Shown: positions 1 to 8,840, counted from the stretch's first letter. The stretch is DNA of 55,645 nt from Singulisphaera sp. GP187 (GCA_945905925.1 CAMDQN010000027.1:1-55645); one strand, 5' to 3'. Notes: generated by a model from the letters alone, not told the origin. Translations and numbers: made by a program.

Positions 1-201
1 CGAAAGTGCCAGGTGTCCTTGAGAAATTTGGCTCTTCAAGTGCCGAGGAGTCCGAAATACCAACGGTGGCAAGTCGCTTCAAGACAAGGAGTTATTACAA
101 TCTGATAGAGTGCCAATCATCATCGCGCGCAAACCGTGTCGTACACCCCGACTTTACGACTTGAGACCTTACGACTTGTGACTCGGAGATGGTGAAAGTA
201 A

Positions 202-220
202 GATGACGTAAAACGTCATC
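202..220. promoter_or_regulatory. Palindromic putative operator upstream of the RHH gene
   Basis: GATGACGT and ACGTCATC form a perfect 8-bp inverted repeat around AAA, ending 18 bases before the start codon at 239. Ribbon-helix-helix proteins bind short palindromes as paired dimers and often repress their own promoters. This is therefore a reasonable autoregulatory operator, inferred from position and symmetry only. Confidence 0.4.
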
Positions 221-238
221 GTCACGCGAGGCCGAGTA

Positions 239-679
239 ATGGCGAAAGACAAGCGAGAGAAGCTGGAGAAATCGCAGATCGTCGCATTCAAGGTCGATGA
301 CGACCTGGCCAACTTCCTTGACAAACTGCCGAACAAGAGCGAGTTCATCCGCCGGGCGATCCTCGCGCAGTTCAACATGACGTGCCCGCTTTGCACCGGT
401 TCGGGTGTCGTCCCCTCCGGTCTGCACCACCACTTTGAGCACGTGATCGAGGATCATTCAACGCGCCCGTGCGAGAAGTGCAAGACGCCGGTCGCTTTCC
501 CGCTCTCGCCCGAGGGCGTGGTTCCCGCCGACAAGGACCGCCTCGAACAGTTCCTCAAGGGCGGGCCACTGTATTGCCCGAAGTGCTACCCATCCGTGCC
601 GCCCTGCGACGACTGCGGCTGGCACGTGATGATGGAGAAGGTCGCGGAACACTTCAAGAAGGTGCATTCGCACGCTTGA
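239..679 (+). CDS. Ribbon-helix-helix / zinc-finger protein
   Basis: This 146-residue protein is probably a DNA-binding regulator. Residues about 13-45 fit a ribbon-helix-helix fold: a short strand (IVAFKVDDD), then two helices ending in NKSEFIRRAIL, the usual second-helix pattern of CopG/NikR-type proteins. The rest carries four CxxC pairs (Cys49/52, 78/81, 113/116, 123/126). The last is followed by His138 and His143 in C2H2 zinc-finger spacing, and a His-rich HHHFEH lies after the first pair. The start is ATG, and a palindrome lies just upstream. No paired toxin gene is visible, so a stand-alone regulator, possibly metal-responsive, fits better than an antitoxin. The regulatory role is inferred. 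Confidence 0.7.
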   Translation: MAKDKREKLEKSQIVAFKVDDDLANFLDKLPNKSEFIRRAILAQFNMTCPLCTGSGVVPSGLHHHFEHVIEDHSTRPCEKCKTPVAFPLSPEGVVPADKDRLEQFLKGGPLYCPKCYPSVPPCDDCGWHVMMEKVAEHFKKVHSHA

Positions 680-680
680 A

Positions 681-767
681 AGTCTCAAGTCCACAAGTCT
701 CAAGTCCCAAGTCGAAGACAGAACTGGTGTCTTCGACTTGGGACTTGAGACTTGTGGACTTGAGACT
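681..767. repeat. Perfect 40-bp inverted repeat, TCTCAAGTC family
   Basis: Arms 681-720 and 728-767 are exact reverse complements around a 7-base loop. Each arm is built from repeated CAAGTC units. The element fills the whole gap between the stop of the upstream gene (679) and the stop of the convergent gene (770), so it can act as a two-way terminator. A second member of the family lies at 38237-38318, also between two convergent genes. A related run of ACGACTTGAGAC-like units occurs near 156-180. Confidence 0.9.
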
Positions 768-769
768 GG

Positions 770-1156
770 CTAGAATTGATCCAGCCAGAAGTGATTGCCG
801 CGGTAGTACCGCATCGGGGTCCACAGTTCGTAGCGCCAGCCCGGTTCCTTGAACGCGGGATACGCCATGTATGCTGGCGGGCGGACGTAGGGGTGACCCT
901 TCGGTTCCGGCCACTGAGGGCTGTTCTGCGGCCAGTAGTTGTGCGGGTAGTAATAGTAGGGGTAGTAAGACCAGCGCGGCATCGCCGGTTCCGGCCCAAC
1001 TGGGAAGTCGAACCGCTGGAGCGGAGTGGGCTGCGTGTAGAACGCGGGCGGCGGGGGCTGTGCGCCGGGTTGAGCGGATGCCGGTTGCCCGGTCCCCACC
1101 CACAGCGCTGCGGACAGCGCCGCGAACCCGAGTCGCGGGAGCCAAGTGCGCATCAT
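770..1156 (-). CDS. Small secreted Tyr/Pro-rich protein
   Basis: This encodes about 128 residues of unknown function. The start at 1156 (or the adjacent ATG at 1153) is preferred over upstream codons because a GGAGGA ribosome site lies just before it. A clear signal peptide follows: MMRTW, then a hydrophobic stretch ending near PASAQ. The mature part is rich in proline, tyrosine and tryptophan (for example YYPYYYYPHNYWPQN), with no recognisable domain. It is probably an exported structural or surface protein. It converges on the upstream gene, with a perfect hairpin between them. Confidence 0.6.
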   Translation of the reverse strand: MMRTWLPRLGFAALSAALWVGTGQPASAQPGAQPPPPAFYTQPTPLQRFDFPVGPEPAMPRWSYYPYYYYPHNYWPQNSPQWPEPKGHPYVRPPAYMAYPAFKEPGWRYELWTPMRYYRGNHFWLDQF

Positions 1157-1306
1157 GTCCTCCGTGAAGGTTGAATCGCGACAGCCGGCTCCTGGGAAGA
1201 GCCGAACTTCCTGTCGGTGAAACCATACCGCACGGGTTGCACTCGCGAAGCCGACGAGCAGCGGCGCGGGTCGGAAATCGTACAACAAACACCGGATCAC
1301 ATGCGT

Positions 1307-1373
1307 TGGCGAACCCGAAGCGTCCGCGACGGGGTTGACGCTTCACCCCGTCGCGGACGCTCCAGGTTCGCCA
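1307..1373. repeat. Inverted repeat upstream of purB, RTRSVSDG family
   Basis: Arms 1307-1335 and 1345-1373 (29 bases each) pair with two mismatches around a 9-base loop, ending 14 bases before the purB start codon. The same units, GCGAACC, GAGCGTC and GACGGGGT, recur in the element at 44733-44812 inside the pyruvate carboxylase gene. One family is therefore found both between and within genes. So close to the start codon it could affect purB translation. Confidence 0.85.
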
Positions 1374-1387
1374 GAATTCTTCAAGTT

Positions 1388-2869
1388 ATGACCACCGAAA
1401 CCGACGTGTACGACAATCCGCTGATCGGCCGCTACGCTTCCAATGAGATGGCCGAGCGCTGGGGACCACTGCGGAAGTTCCGCACGTGGCGCCGGCTCTG
1501 GCTCGCGCTCGCGGAAGCGGAAGCCGAGTTGGGACTCCTCGCGGACGACGGTGTTTCGCCGCGCATCACGACGCCTCAACTCGCGGAACTTCGCGCGCAC
1601 CTCGACGACATCGACCTGACACACGCCGCCGCACACGAGAAGCGCCTGCGACACGACGTGATGGCGCACATCCACGCGCTCGGTGACATCGCTCCCGGCT
1701 GCAAGGAGATCGTTCACCTCGGCGCGACGTCGTGCTACGTCACCGACAACGCCGACCTGATTCTGATGCGCGAGAGCCTGAACCAGTTGTGCGAATCGCT
1801 CGCGTGCGTGATCGACGCGCTCGCGGTGTTCGCAACCACCTGGAAGGACGAACCGGCGCTCGGCTTCACGCACTTCCAGCCGGCCCAACTCACAACCGTA
1901 GGGAAGCGCGCAACGCTGTGGCTGTTCGACTTCGTCCTCGATCTGCAAGAACTCGAACGCCGGCGCGATGAACTACCGTTCCGCGGGGCGAAGGGCACGA
2001 CCGGCACGCAGGCGAGTTTCCTCGCGCTGTTCCGTGGCGATCACGACAAAGTGAAGGCGCTCGACCAACTCGTTGCGAAGAAGATGGGCTTTAGCCGCGT
2101 GTTCCCGGTCACGGGGCAGACCTACTCGCGCAAAATCGACACGCAACTATTAGATGCGGTCAACGGTCTCGCGCAGAGCGCGCACAAGTGGGGCACCGAC
2201 CTGCGGTTGCTCGCTCACCGGCAGGAAATCGACGAACCGTTTGAGGCGGAGCAGATCGGGTCGAGCGCGATGGCGTACAAGCGGAACCCGATGCGAGCGG
2301 AGCGCATGTGCAGTCTTTCGCGATTCATTTCGGGCTTACCCGCGATGGCCGCGAACACCGCTTCAACGCAGTGGTTCGAACGGACCCTCGATGACAGCGC
2401 GTGTCGCAGGCTGTACATCCCGCAAGGCTTTCTCGCGGCCGACGCGGTGTTGCGCATCGCGCTAAACCTGCTCACACAGAAGAACGAGAGTGGTCGCGGG
2501 CTTGTGGTGAACCGCCCAGTGATCGCGAAGAACGTGCGCGAACACCTGCCCTACATGGTGACTGAGAACCTGATGATGGCCGCGGTGCGGGCCGGCGAGG
2601 ACCGGCAGGTCGTTCACGAAATCGTACGGCAGCACAGCCACGCGGTCACAGCTCGCGTGAAGTCCGGCGAAGGCTCACCGACGGAGCTGTTCGCGCGGTT
2701 AAAGGACGAGGGCGTGTTCGCGAAGGTAGATTTCGGCGAACTGCTTGATGCTCGCCAGTTCGTCGGGCGCTCGCCCGAGCAGGTCGAAGAGTTCGTGAAG
2801 GAATACGTCGCGCCGATTCGCGCGAGTTATGTGGGTGTGTTGGGGAAAACGGCGGAGTTGCATGTATGA
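1388..2869 (+). CDS. purB: Adenylosuccinate lyase
   Basis: This 493-residue member of the fumarase/aspartase superfamily splits adenylosuccinate into AMP and fumarate. It also splits SAICAR in purine synthesis. The family signature SSAMAYKRNP lies near residue 293, with the helical superfamily features HLGATSCYVTDNADL and THFQPAQ earlier. The ATG at 1388 gives the expected N-terminus (DNPLIGRYAS). An in-frame extension further upstream would run through the hairpin element and is unlikely to be translated. The gene stands alone and converges on the helicase gene. Confidence 0.95.
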   Translation: MTTETDVYDNPLIGRYASNEMAERWGPLRKFRTWRRLWLALAEAEAELGLLADDGVSPRITTPQLAELRAHLDDIDLTHAAAHEKRLRHDVMAHIHALGDIAPGCKEIVHLGATSCYVTDNADLILMRESLNQLCESLACVIDALAVFATTWKDEPALGFTHFQPAQLTTVGKRATLWLFDFVLDLQELERRRDELPFRGAKGTTGTQASFLALFRGDHDKVKALDQLVAKKMGFSRVFPVTGQTYSRKIDTQLLDAVNGLAQSAHKWGTDLRLLAHRQEIDEPFEAEQIGSSAMAYKRNPMRAERMCSLSRFISGLPAMAANTASTQWFERTLDDSACRRLYIPQGFLAADAVLRIALNLLTQKNESGRGLVVNRPVIAKNVREHLPYMVTENLMMAAVRAGEDRQVVHEIVRQHSHAVTARVKSGEGSPTELFARLKDEGVFAKVDFGELLDARQFVGRSPEQVEEFVKEYVAPIRASYVGVLGKTAELHV

Positions 2870-2873
2870 ACCA

Positions 2874-2890
2874 GTGCCGCCAAGCGGCAC
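2874..2890. terminator. Hairpin between purB and helicase gene
   Basis: GTGCCGC, CAA, GCGGCAC forms a perfect 7-bp stem between two convergent stop codons (2869 and 2898). There is no U-run, so termination without Rho is uncertain. Confidence 0.5.
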
Positions 2891-2897
2891 AGGCGAG

Positions 2898-4454
2898 TCA
2901 CAGCCGCTGACTGTACTTCTTGTTGCGCCGGCCAAACACCGGCTTCTTCACCGGTTCGCCGCCCTCGGTTGGGGTCACCTGCGGCGCTGCCGGGGCGGGA
3001 TCGCTCCCCCAACCGTCGTCTTCTTCGCCATCGGGCTTCGGTGGCGGCTTCACCGCGTCCAGCCCACTGAACACCACCTTCACCTCGCGATACGGCCCCT
3101 TCGCTCGCGGCGCCGCGGCCTCGAAGCCTTCAATTTGGTCGGCTTCGATCAGCCGGTTAATCATCATCTCGATGTCGGTGAGTAAGCCGCCCTGCTCCGG
3201 GAGCGCGAACGAGATCGCGATACCGTCTTTCCCGATGCGCCCGGTGCGCCCGATCCGGTGAACGTAGTTCTCGATGTCCATCGGCAGGTCGAAGTTCACC
3301 ACGTGTGAGAGGTCGTTCACGTCGATACCGCGACTCATCACGTCGGTCGCGATGAGATACTTGATTTCACCGGTGCGGAACGCGGCCATAATCTTTTCAC
3401 GCTGCGACTGCGGCAAGTCTCCGTGAATCACTGCGGCCTTCGGAACCGCGCGCTTGAGGTCGCGATACAGGTTGTCGGCCCAGCGCTTCCGCTCCACGAA
3501 GATGAGGCACTGGCGCGGTTTTTCGCGCTCGATGACGCGCTTTAACAGTTCAAACTTGCGGTCCGGGTCCACCGTGAAGTAGCTCTGACGGATCTTGTCC
3601 ACGGTCGGCGTATTTGGCGTCATGTGCAGGTGGACCGGGTCTTTCATGTACCGGTTCACCAGGCGCTTGATCGACTCGGGCACGGTCGCGGACATCAGGA
3701 GCGTCTGCCGCTCAGTAGGACACCGTTTCAGGATGCGCTCGATGTCGTCGCGGAACCCGATGTCGAGCATCCGGTCGGCTTCGTCGAGTACCGCGTAGCG
3801 CACCTGGCTCAGCGACATCGAGCCGCGTTGCAGGTGGTCGAGCATCCGCCCCGGCGTGCCAACGACGAGGTCGCAACCTTGTGAGAGCCCCCTCAACTGG
3901 CTCTGCATCCCGGTGCCACCGTAGACGGGGATACACCTGAACTTGCTGCTCGGTGCGAGCCTCTCCGCTTCCGTAGCGATCTGAAGCGCGAGTTCGCGCG
4001 TCGGCGTCATCACGACGCCGATCGGACCCTTCAGGGTATGTGGGCGCCAGCGGTTCAGAAACGGGATCAGGAACGCGGCCGTCTTGCCGGTGCCGGTCTG
4101 CGCCTGGCCGATCACGTCCTTCCCGCGGAGCGCGGGCGGAATCACGGCTTCCTGAATTGGCGTCGGGTGCGTGTAACCAGCCGCGTTGACCGCGTCCATC
4201 AAGGGCCGCATCAACTTCAAGTCCGCGAAGACCATCGCGGGGTCGGTTTCCGGCGGCGGAGAGGCTTCGTGATCAGGGTCATCCGCGGGATTGCCAGCGA
4301 CCTCGTCGTCCTCGTCAGAAAGGGCATTTTCGTCGGGCGGGGGTTCGTCAACCGGTTGGTCGAAATCCGGCTCTTCGGACGGGACGTGTTCGGAATTGAG
4401 TTCGGGGACAGTCCAGTCGTCCCCGTTGGTTGGGGGAATCAACACATGCTCCAT
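2898..4454 (-). CDS. DEAD-box RNA helicase
   Basis: This 518-residue ATP-dependent RNA helicase is of the RhlE/CshA type and presumably acts in ribosome assembly or mRNA turnover. An acidic, Pro-rich N-terminal extension covers residues 1-72. Then come the Q motif (THPTPIQ), motif I AQTGTGKT at 118-125, PTREL, the DEAD box, SAT, and the C-terminal RecA domain with ATDVMSRGIDV and HRIGRTGR. A short C-terminal tail of about 110 residues ends in basic residues. The ATG at 4454 lacks a clear ribosome site, and the start could lie somewhat inside the acidic tail. The subfamily cannot be fixed by eye. Confidence 0.95.
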   Translation of the reverse strand: MEHVLIPPTNGDDWTVPELNSEHVPSEEPDFDQPVDEPPPDENALSDEDDEVAGNPADDPDHEASPPPETDPAMVFADLKLMRPLMDAVNAAGYTHPTPIQEAVIPPALRGKDVIGQAQTGTGKTAAFLIPFLNRWRPHTLKGPIGVVMTPTRELALQIATEAERLAPSSKFRCIPVYGGTGMQSQLRGLSQGCDLVVGTPGRMLDHLQRGSMSLSQVRYAVLDEADRMLDIGFRDDIERILKRCPTERQTLLMSATVPESIKRLVNRYMKDPVHLHMTPNTPTVDKIRQSYFTVDPDRKFELLKRVIEREKPRQCLIFVERKRWADNLYRDLKRAVPKAAVIHGDLPQSQREKIMAAFRTGEIKYLIATDVMSRGIDVNDLSHVVNFDLPMDIENYVHRIGRTGRIGKDGIAISFALPEQGGLLTDIEMMINRLIEADQIEGFEAAAPRAKGPYREVKVVFSGLDAVKPPPKPDGEEDDGWGSDPAPAAPQVTPTEGGEPVKKPVFGRRNKKYSQRL

Positions 4455-4593
4455 CAGTTAGCGTGAACGTGTTCGCACGTTGGGGTTAGGAGAAATAGCA
4501 ATCGCTTTTCTCCCTTATATGGTAAGGCACCCAGCGCGAAATTGTCTACTCGACTTGCGAGAACGCCAAAATGCGCTGGGTCATACTTTGAAA

Positions 4594-4649
4594 CGTCGGA
4601 CCCGGAGGGGCCGCTCCCTGATTGGAGAAGTAACCCTCCGGGTTCGACG
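4594..4649. repeat. Inverted repeat downstream of the sigma-partner gene
   Basis: Arms CGTCGGACCCGGAGGG (4594-4609) and 4634-4649 pair with one mismatch around 24 bases. It lies 15 bases after the stop of the minus-strand gene ending at 4665, so it may end that transcript. A weaker pair, ACCCAGCGC at 4529-4537 with its complement at 4573-4581, lies alongside. Confidence 0.7.
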
Positions 4650-4664
4650 CTAACAAGGACAAAT

Positions 4665-5114
4665 CTACTCGCCCTTGCCGAGATCGATCATGATGTCGCC
4701 GTTTTCGCCCTTCGCCTTATCCTGTTCGATCTTCTTCAGCGGGGCGTGATCCTTGCCGCTTGCGCCGCCGTTGTGAAGAAGCGTTGGCGCGCCGGGCGTG
4801 GTTCCGGTGCCAGCGGGCACCCGCCCGTCTGGTTGGAACCCGTCCGCGAGGAACCAACACGTGCAAAGCACCATCGCGACAGACGCCGCCAGTGTGAACC
4901 GGGCCCGTGCTGTATTGTCGCGCGTTTTGGTGGGTGCCGAGGGGACGATGCGCGAGGCTTCATGCGTGGTCACCAGTTCCGACGGCTCGCTCACTGGCGT
5001 GCTGGCCGCGTTCATCGGTGCCTTCGGCCACGGCTGTTTGAGCTGGGCCTTGAAGAAGTCCGAGAACAGTTGGTCGGTTGCGTCAGTCTCGTTTTGGGGA
5101 GAGGTCGCGTTCAT
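4665..5114 (-). CDS. Membrane protein coupled to ECF sigma factor
   Basis: This 149-residue protein has one membrane span at about 73-93 (FTLAASVAMVLCTCWFLADG). The N-terminus is soluble and probably cytoplasmic, with LFSDFFKAQLKQPWPKAP near its start. The C-terminus is Gly/Lys/Asp-rich. Its ATG overlaps the stop of the sigma gene by four bases, so the two are translationally coupled. A single-span protein directly after an ECF sigma gene is the usual place for an anti-sigma factor, but no ZAS zinc motif is visible. The anti-sigma role therefore rests on context. This could also be a planctomycete-specific sigma partner of other function. Confidence 0.6.
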   Translation of the reverse strand: MNATSPQNETDATDQLFSDFFKAQLKQPWPKAPMNAASTPVSEPSELVTTHEASRIVPSAPTKTRDNTARARFTLAASVAMVLCTCWFLADGFQPDGRVPAGTGTTPGAPTLLHNGGASGKDHAPLKKIEQDKAKGENGDIMIDLGKGE

Positions 5115-5698
5115 GTTTTGGACTCACTCGCGGGTTCGCCGGTCGTGAAATCTCCATGGGTCGAGAGTCGTTCGGCGAGCCGCTGTCGTGCCCGGCTCAA
5201 CCGCATGTGTACCGCCGTGACAGCCACGTTGAGTTGCTCGGCGATCAGGTTCGCGTCGTAATCGAGTGCGTATCGCAGCGTCAGTATTTCGCGGTCCGCG
5301 GGTGCGAGTTCGTCCAACACGGCACGCAGTTGAGCGAACTGCTCTTGTCGTTCGAGTTCGTCGGCCGGCAGCGGTTGCGAGGACCGCACACTATTCAGTA
5401 GCTCCGGGGGCTGTGTCCCGTTCCGACGGAACGCACTTTTCGCATGATCTTCCGCGAGATTTCGCGAAACTCTTAGGAGCCACGCTCGCGGGTTCTGGAT
5501 GTCTTCGCCACCAGTTTCCCACTGCCTCCAGAGCCTCAGGAACGCTTCTTGCGTGATGTCCATCGCAAGGTCGGCGTCCATCCACCGAGCGTAGGCGAGC
5601 GCCCAGACTTCGCGGCTGTGCTGCTGATGAAGCGCCTCAAACTCCGCCCGCCGGGCGGAGCCGCGGGGGTCCGGGGGATTCGCTTCGCCCTTCGGCAT
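5111..5698 (-). CDS. ECF-type RNA polymerase sigma factor
   Basis: About 195 residues form a sigma-70 family factor with only regions 2 and 4, as in ECF sigmas. Region 2 includes DITQEAFLRLW and PRAWLLRVSRNLAEDHAK. Region 4 includes LAPADREILTLRYALDYD and the helix-turn-helix IAEQLNVAVTAVHMRLSRARQRL. An ATG at 5698 and a GTG two codons upstream are both possible starts. It overlaps the downstream membrane protein gene by ATGA and so is expected to be controlled with it. The regulon and signal cannot be told from the sequence. Confidence 0.9.
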   Translation of the reverse strand: MPKGEANPPDPRGSARRAEFEALHQQHSREVWALAYARWMDADLAMDITQEAFLRLWRQWETGGEDIQNPRAWLLRVSRNLAEDHAKSAFRRNGTQPPELLNSVRSSQPLPADELERQEQFAQLRAVLDELAPADREILTLRYALDYDANLIAEQLNVAVTAVHMRLSRARQRLAERLSTHGDFTTGEPASESKT

Positions 5699-5766
5699 CG
5701 TCACAGTTCAGTCGCGGGAATTCGCACTCTGCGTCATCTACGGGAAGACGACAGCGCATCGTCATT

Positions 5767-6900
5767 CTAACTGGTGAGAACCAGATTGTCCCGATGAACG
5801 AGTTCGGGGTAGGGAACGCTCCCCAGAACCGCCGCGATCTTGTCAGTATGCAACCCCCGAATCCGCTCCGCAGCGCCGGAAGAGTAGTTGCTGAGGCCGC
5901 GTGCCAATTCCGTTCCCTCGGTGTCGCAAATCAATACTACATCGCCTTTTCCGAATTCGCCTTCGACCGCGGTCACGCCGATCGGAAGTAAGCTTTTCCC
6001 TTCAAGGACGGCTTGCCGTGCGCCACGATCCAATCGAAACACGCCTTTCGGTCGCACGGTCAGGCCGAACCAGCGTTTCCGCGACGGAACCCCTTCCCCA
6101 TGCGGGAGAAACAGCGTGCCGACCGTTTCACCTGCGAACACGCGGTCGAGAATGCCGTCGAGGGAGCCATTTGCCATGATGACGGCTTCGCCCGCGACCG
6201 TAACCAGCCGCGCTGCTTTGAGTTTGCTTTCCATTCCACCGGTGCCGAGCGCGCTTTTCGTCTCTGCCGCAAGTCCGGTCACGGAGTGATCGATGTTGGG
6301 TACGGTCGCAAGAAGTTGTGCATCCGGGTTGGTTCGCGGATCGTCGGAGTAGAGGCCGTCCACGTTGGTCAGGAGAACCAAAAGGGGTGCGCGTAGGAGA
6401 TTCGTGACCATCGCCGCGAGGTGGTCGTTGTCGCCGAACTTGATCTCCGCAACCGAAACGGTGTCGTTCTCGTTGATGATCGGCAGCGCCCCGTACTCGA
6501 ACAGCGTGACGATTGTGTTTCGTGCGTTCAGGTACCGGGCGCGATTTTCGAAGTCGCTCGCGGTCAGAAGTATCTGGGCGGTGTGAATTCCGTACCGTGC
6601 AAGGCTCTCCTGGTAGAGTTGCATAAGCGCCGTTTGCCCGACAGCGGCGCAGGCTTGAAGGTGCGCGAGGTCCGTGGGCCGCTTGCCGATGTGGAGTTTC
6701 CCGACACCTGCACCAATCGCGCCCGAGGTCACGAGAACGACTTTCCGCCCAGTCTCGCGGACGCGGTGAAGTTGGTCCGCGAGGGACTGAATGCGGTGCC
6801 GGTCAAGGTGACCAGTCGGATTGGCCAACACGTTCGTGCCGACTTTGATCACGACAGTTGTAGCCCCCGACACGACATCCTGACGAACCGGATCGACCAT
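5767..6900 (-). CDS. proB: Glutamate 5-kinase
   Basis: This 377-residue enzyme phosphorylates L-glutamate to glutamyl 5-phosphate, the first step of proline synthesis. The amino-acid-kinase domain starts at VVIKVGTNVL and includes SGAIGAG and the substrate loop INENDTVSVAEIKFGDND. The C-terminal 80 residues match a PUA domain (LLPIGVTAVEG, RGLSNYSSGA), as in the full-length bacterial form. The ATG at 6900 gives a normal N-terminus; an upstream in-frame start would add 29 unlikely residues. Glutamyl-phosphate reductase (proA) is not next to it. Family members are feedback-inhibited by proline. Confidence 0.95.
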   Translation of the reverse strand: MVDPVRQDVVSGATTVVIKVGTNVLANPTGHLDRHRIQSLADQLHRVRETGRKVVLVTSGAIGAGVGKLHIGKRPTDLAHLQACAAVGQTALMQLYQESLARYGIHTAQILLTASDFENRARYLNARNTIVTLFEYGALPIINENDTVSVAEIKFGDNDHLAAMVTNLLRAPLLVLLTNVDGLYSDDPRTNPDAQLLATVPNIDHSVTGLAAETKSALGTGGMESKLKAARLVTVAGEAVIMANGSLDGILDRVFAGETVGTLFLPHGEGVPSRKRWFGLTVRPKGVFRLDRGARQAVLEGKSLLPIGVTAVEGEFGKGDVVLICDTEGTELARGLSNYSSGAAERIRGLHTDKIAAVLGSVPYPELVHRDNLVLTS

Positions 6901-7016
6901 AAACCGCCCCGCGAAGCAAACGAATTGTGTAGGGTTAGTCGTAACTGCGGCGGAGACTGGTGACAACCGGAATCTCGCCGGCGTCACCCGCGCGTAACGT
7001 GATTCAGAACTTTCGT

Positions 7017-7045
7017 TTGACGCGATACCGCCCGGCGGTTAATAT
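7017..7045 (+). promoter_or_regulatory. Sigma-70-like promoter for the S41 peptidase gene
   Basis: TTGACG (7017-7022) and TAATAT (7040-7045) are separated by 17 bases, a near-consensus housekeeping spacing. It lies about 80 bases before the start at 7128, in the divergent gap with proB. Predicted from sequence only. Confidence 0.5.
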
Positions 7046-7127
7046 CTTCTTCACGGGTCATCATTCGCCTCTCTCCACGAATGTTACGACGCTGTTGCTC
7101 GGTCCATCAGAATCGGAGACATCCGGA

Positions 7128-8840
7128 ATGACCGCGTGGGCCACAATCCGCCGGTTCGGTGCCGTGAGCGCACTCGTATTGAGCGCGTTCGCGTTTACTG
7201 CTCCGCCTGTTCGTGGCGCGCCCGAGCCGAGTCCGGCGCGGCCCGCGAAACCGACCCCCGCGCAACTCCGCGAGATCGCTGAAAAAGCCGAAAAAGGCGG
7301 CGACTGGGAAGCCGCGTTCAACGCGTACTGTCATCTGTTCGTCGCGGACCGCGCCTCGCCCGAGCTTCGCGAGAAACTGAACACCGCCCTTCGCTACACG
7401 CAACAACTGCGGCGTCACCGCGACCCGGGTTTCCAACAGTTCGCCTCTGGAATGCCACTCGACAGCGGGCTTGATCTGTTCGCCGAGGTGCTCCAGAAAA
7501 TTCCCGTGGTCTACGCGGAACGCGAGAAGGCGACGGTTCAACACCTCTGGAACTTCGCAATCGAAGAACTGGCGAGGTCCTTGGCGAACCCGGCGTTTAG
7601 ACAAGCATTCCTCGATAACCCGCGAGCCGACAAGCTCGAACAGTTCCGTGGTGCGCTCCACCAAATCTGGGCGAAGCGCAACGTCACCGACCACAAGGAC
7701 GCGCGCCTCGCGTTGCGTCGTTTGATCGCGTCGGCGCAAGACCACTTTACGGTTCGTGTGCCGGCCGCGTTCGCGGTCGAAGCCGCGTGCGGCGCGTGCG
7801 GTGGGTTAGACGAATACACGGTGTTCCTCACGCCGAACGCGAACGCGAACGTGGAACCCTCCCTGATTCCCGATTTGTCTACGTCCGGGTTGTATCTCGG
7901 GATCGTGAAGAACGCGATAGTCGTCGATGGCATCGTACCAAACTCGTGGGTCGCGCTGACTTACCCGCAACTGCGGCGAGGCGACCGCATCACGCGGCTC
8001 AACAATCGCGTGATGGACACCGCCGGACTGCCCGGTGCGGCCGGCGCACTGCGCCACCCCATCGAAGGATTCCACCAACTTGACATTCGCGGAGCCGATG
8101 ACGAGGCGAAGATCGAGGTGAGAATACCCATAGCGGTGCCGTCCGTGTACGGCGCGCGAATGGTACCCGACAAACCGGTCGGCTACATCCGCATCGGCGA
8201 CTTCCAGACCTCGACGCCACGCGAACTCGATACTGCCATCGCTGGGCTGAAAATGGACGGCGCTCGCGCGGTGATCATCGACCTGCGCGGCAACCACGGC
8301 GGCTCGTTCCTCGCGGGCGTTGAAACCGCCCGTCGTCTGCTCCCGAACGGCGTGATCGTCACCACGCAAGGACAGGTCACGGAAGTCGCGAATCAAGTGT
8401 TCACGTCCTCAACTGGAATGAGCGCACACGATATTCCGCTCGTGCTGTTGATCGACGCCGAAACCGCATCCGCGGCGGAAGTCCTCGCGGCGGCGCTGAA
8501 GGATCACGACCGTGCGAAGGTCGTCGGGATGCCGAGTTTCGGTAAGGGCACAGTTCAGTACCCGCTACGGCTCGTGACGCTCGACGACATCGACCCTGCG
8601 ACCGGCAAGAAGGTCAGCAAGTCCGGCACGGTCCGCGTCACGATCGCGAAACTGGTCGCTCCAACGAGTGGCCCGATTAGTGGGGTCGGCATCAGCCCGC
8701 ACTTTGTCGAAGCGGACCCGAACCTCCAACTTGAAACCGCCGCGGACAAAGCCGAAGAGGAAATCGTTCGGCGCGAGATGATGCAACTGACGCCGGCTCC
8801 GCCCCCGGTCCCCTCGCCGCTCCAACCGACAAGCCCGTGA
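7128..8840 (+). CDS. Secreted S41 C-terminal processing peptidase
   Basis: This 570-residue serine protease of the Prc/CtpA family should act in the periplasm. The ATG at 7128 has a GGAG upstream and starts a signal peptide ending near VRGAPEP; upstream in-frame codons would bury it. A PDZ-like region (GLYLGIVKNAIVVDGIVPNS, then GDRITRLNNRVM) precedes the catalytic fold. The expected Ser/Lys dyad is Ser448 (ETASAAEV) and Lys473 (SFGKGTVQ). Their spacing of 25 residues equals that in E. coli Prc. The N-terminal 200 residues look helical and are not assigned. The C-terminus is Pro-rich. Substrates are unknown. Confidence 0.9.
   Translation: MTAWATIRRFGAVSALVLSAFAFTAPPVRGAPEPSPARPAKPTPAQLREIAEKAEKGGDWEAAFNAYCHLFVADRASPELREKLNTALRYTQQLRRHRDPGFQQFASGMPLDSGLDLFAEVLQKIPVVYAEREKATVQHLWNFAIEELARSLANPAFRQAFLDNPRADKLEQFRGALHQIWAKRNVTDHKDARLALRRLIASAQDHFTVRVPAAFAVEAACGACGGLDEYTVFLTPNANANVEPSLIPDLSTSGLYLGIVKNAIVVDGIVPNSWVALTYPQLRRGDRITRLNNRVMDTAGLPGAAGALRHPIEGFHQLDIRGADDEAKIEVRIPIAVPSVYGARMVPDKPVGYIRIGDFQTSTPRELDTAIAGLKMDGARAVIIDLRGNHGGSFLAGVETARRLLPNGVIVTTQGQVTEVANQVFTSSTGMSAHDIPLVLLIDAETASAAEVLAAALKDHDRAKVVGMPSFGKGTVQYPLRLVTLDDIDPATGKKVSKSGTVRVTIAKLVAPTSGPISGVGISPHFVEADPNLQLETAADKAEEEIVRREMMQLTPAPPPVPSPLQPTSP

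Noticed and set aside
3-164. Open frame running in from the left edge (KVPGVLEKFGSSS...)
   Set aside because: No family resemblance and no codon pattern like its neighbours; cannot be told from chance.
654-1346. Long minus-strand frame of 230 codons over the hairpin and the secreted protein gene
   Set aside because: Arg/Pro/Ala-rich shadow of the real gene; translates the inverted repeat and lacks a domain.
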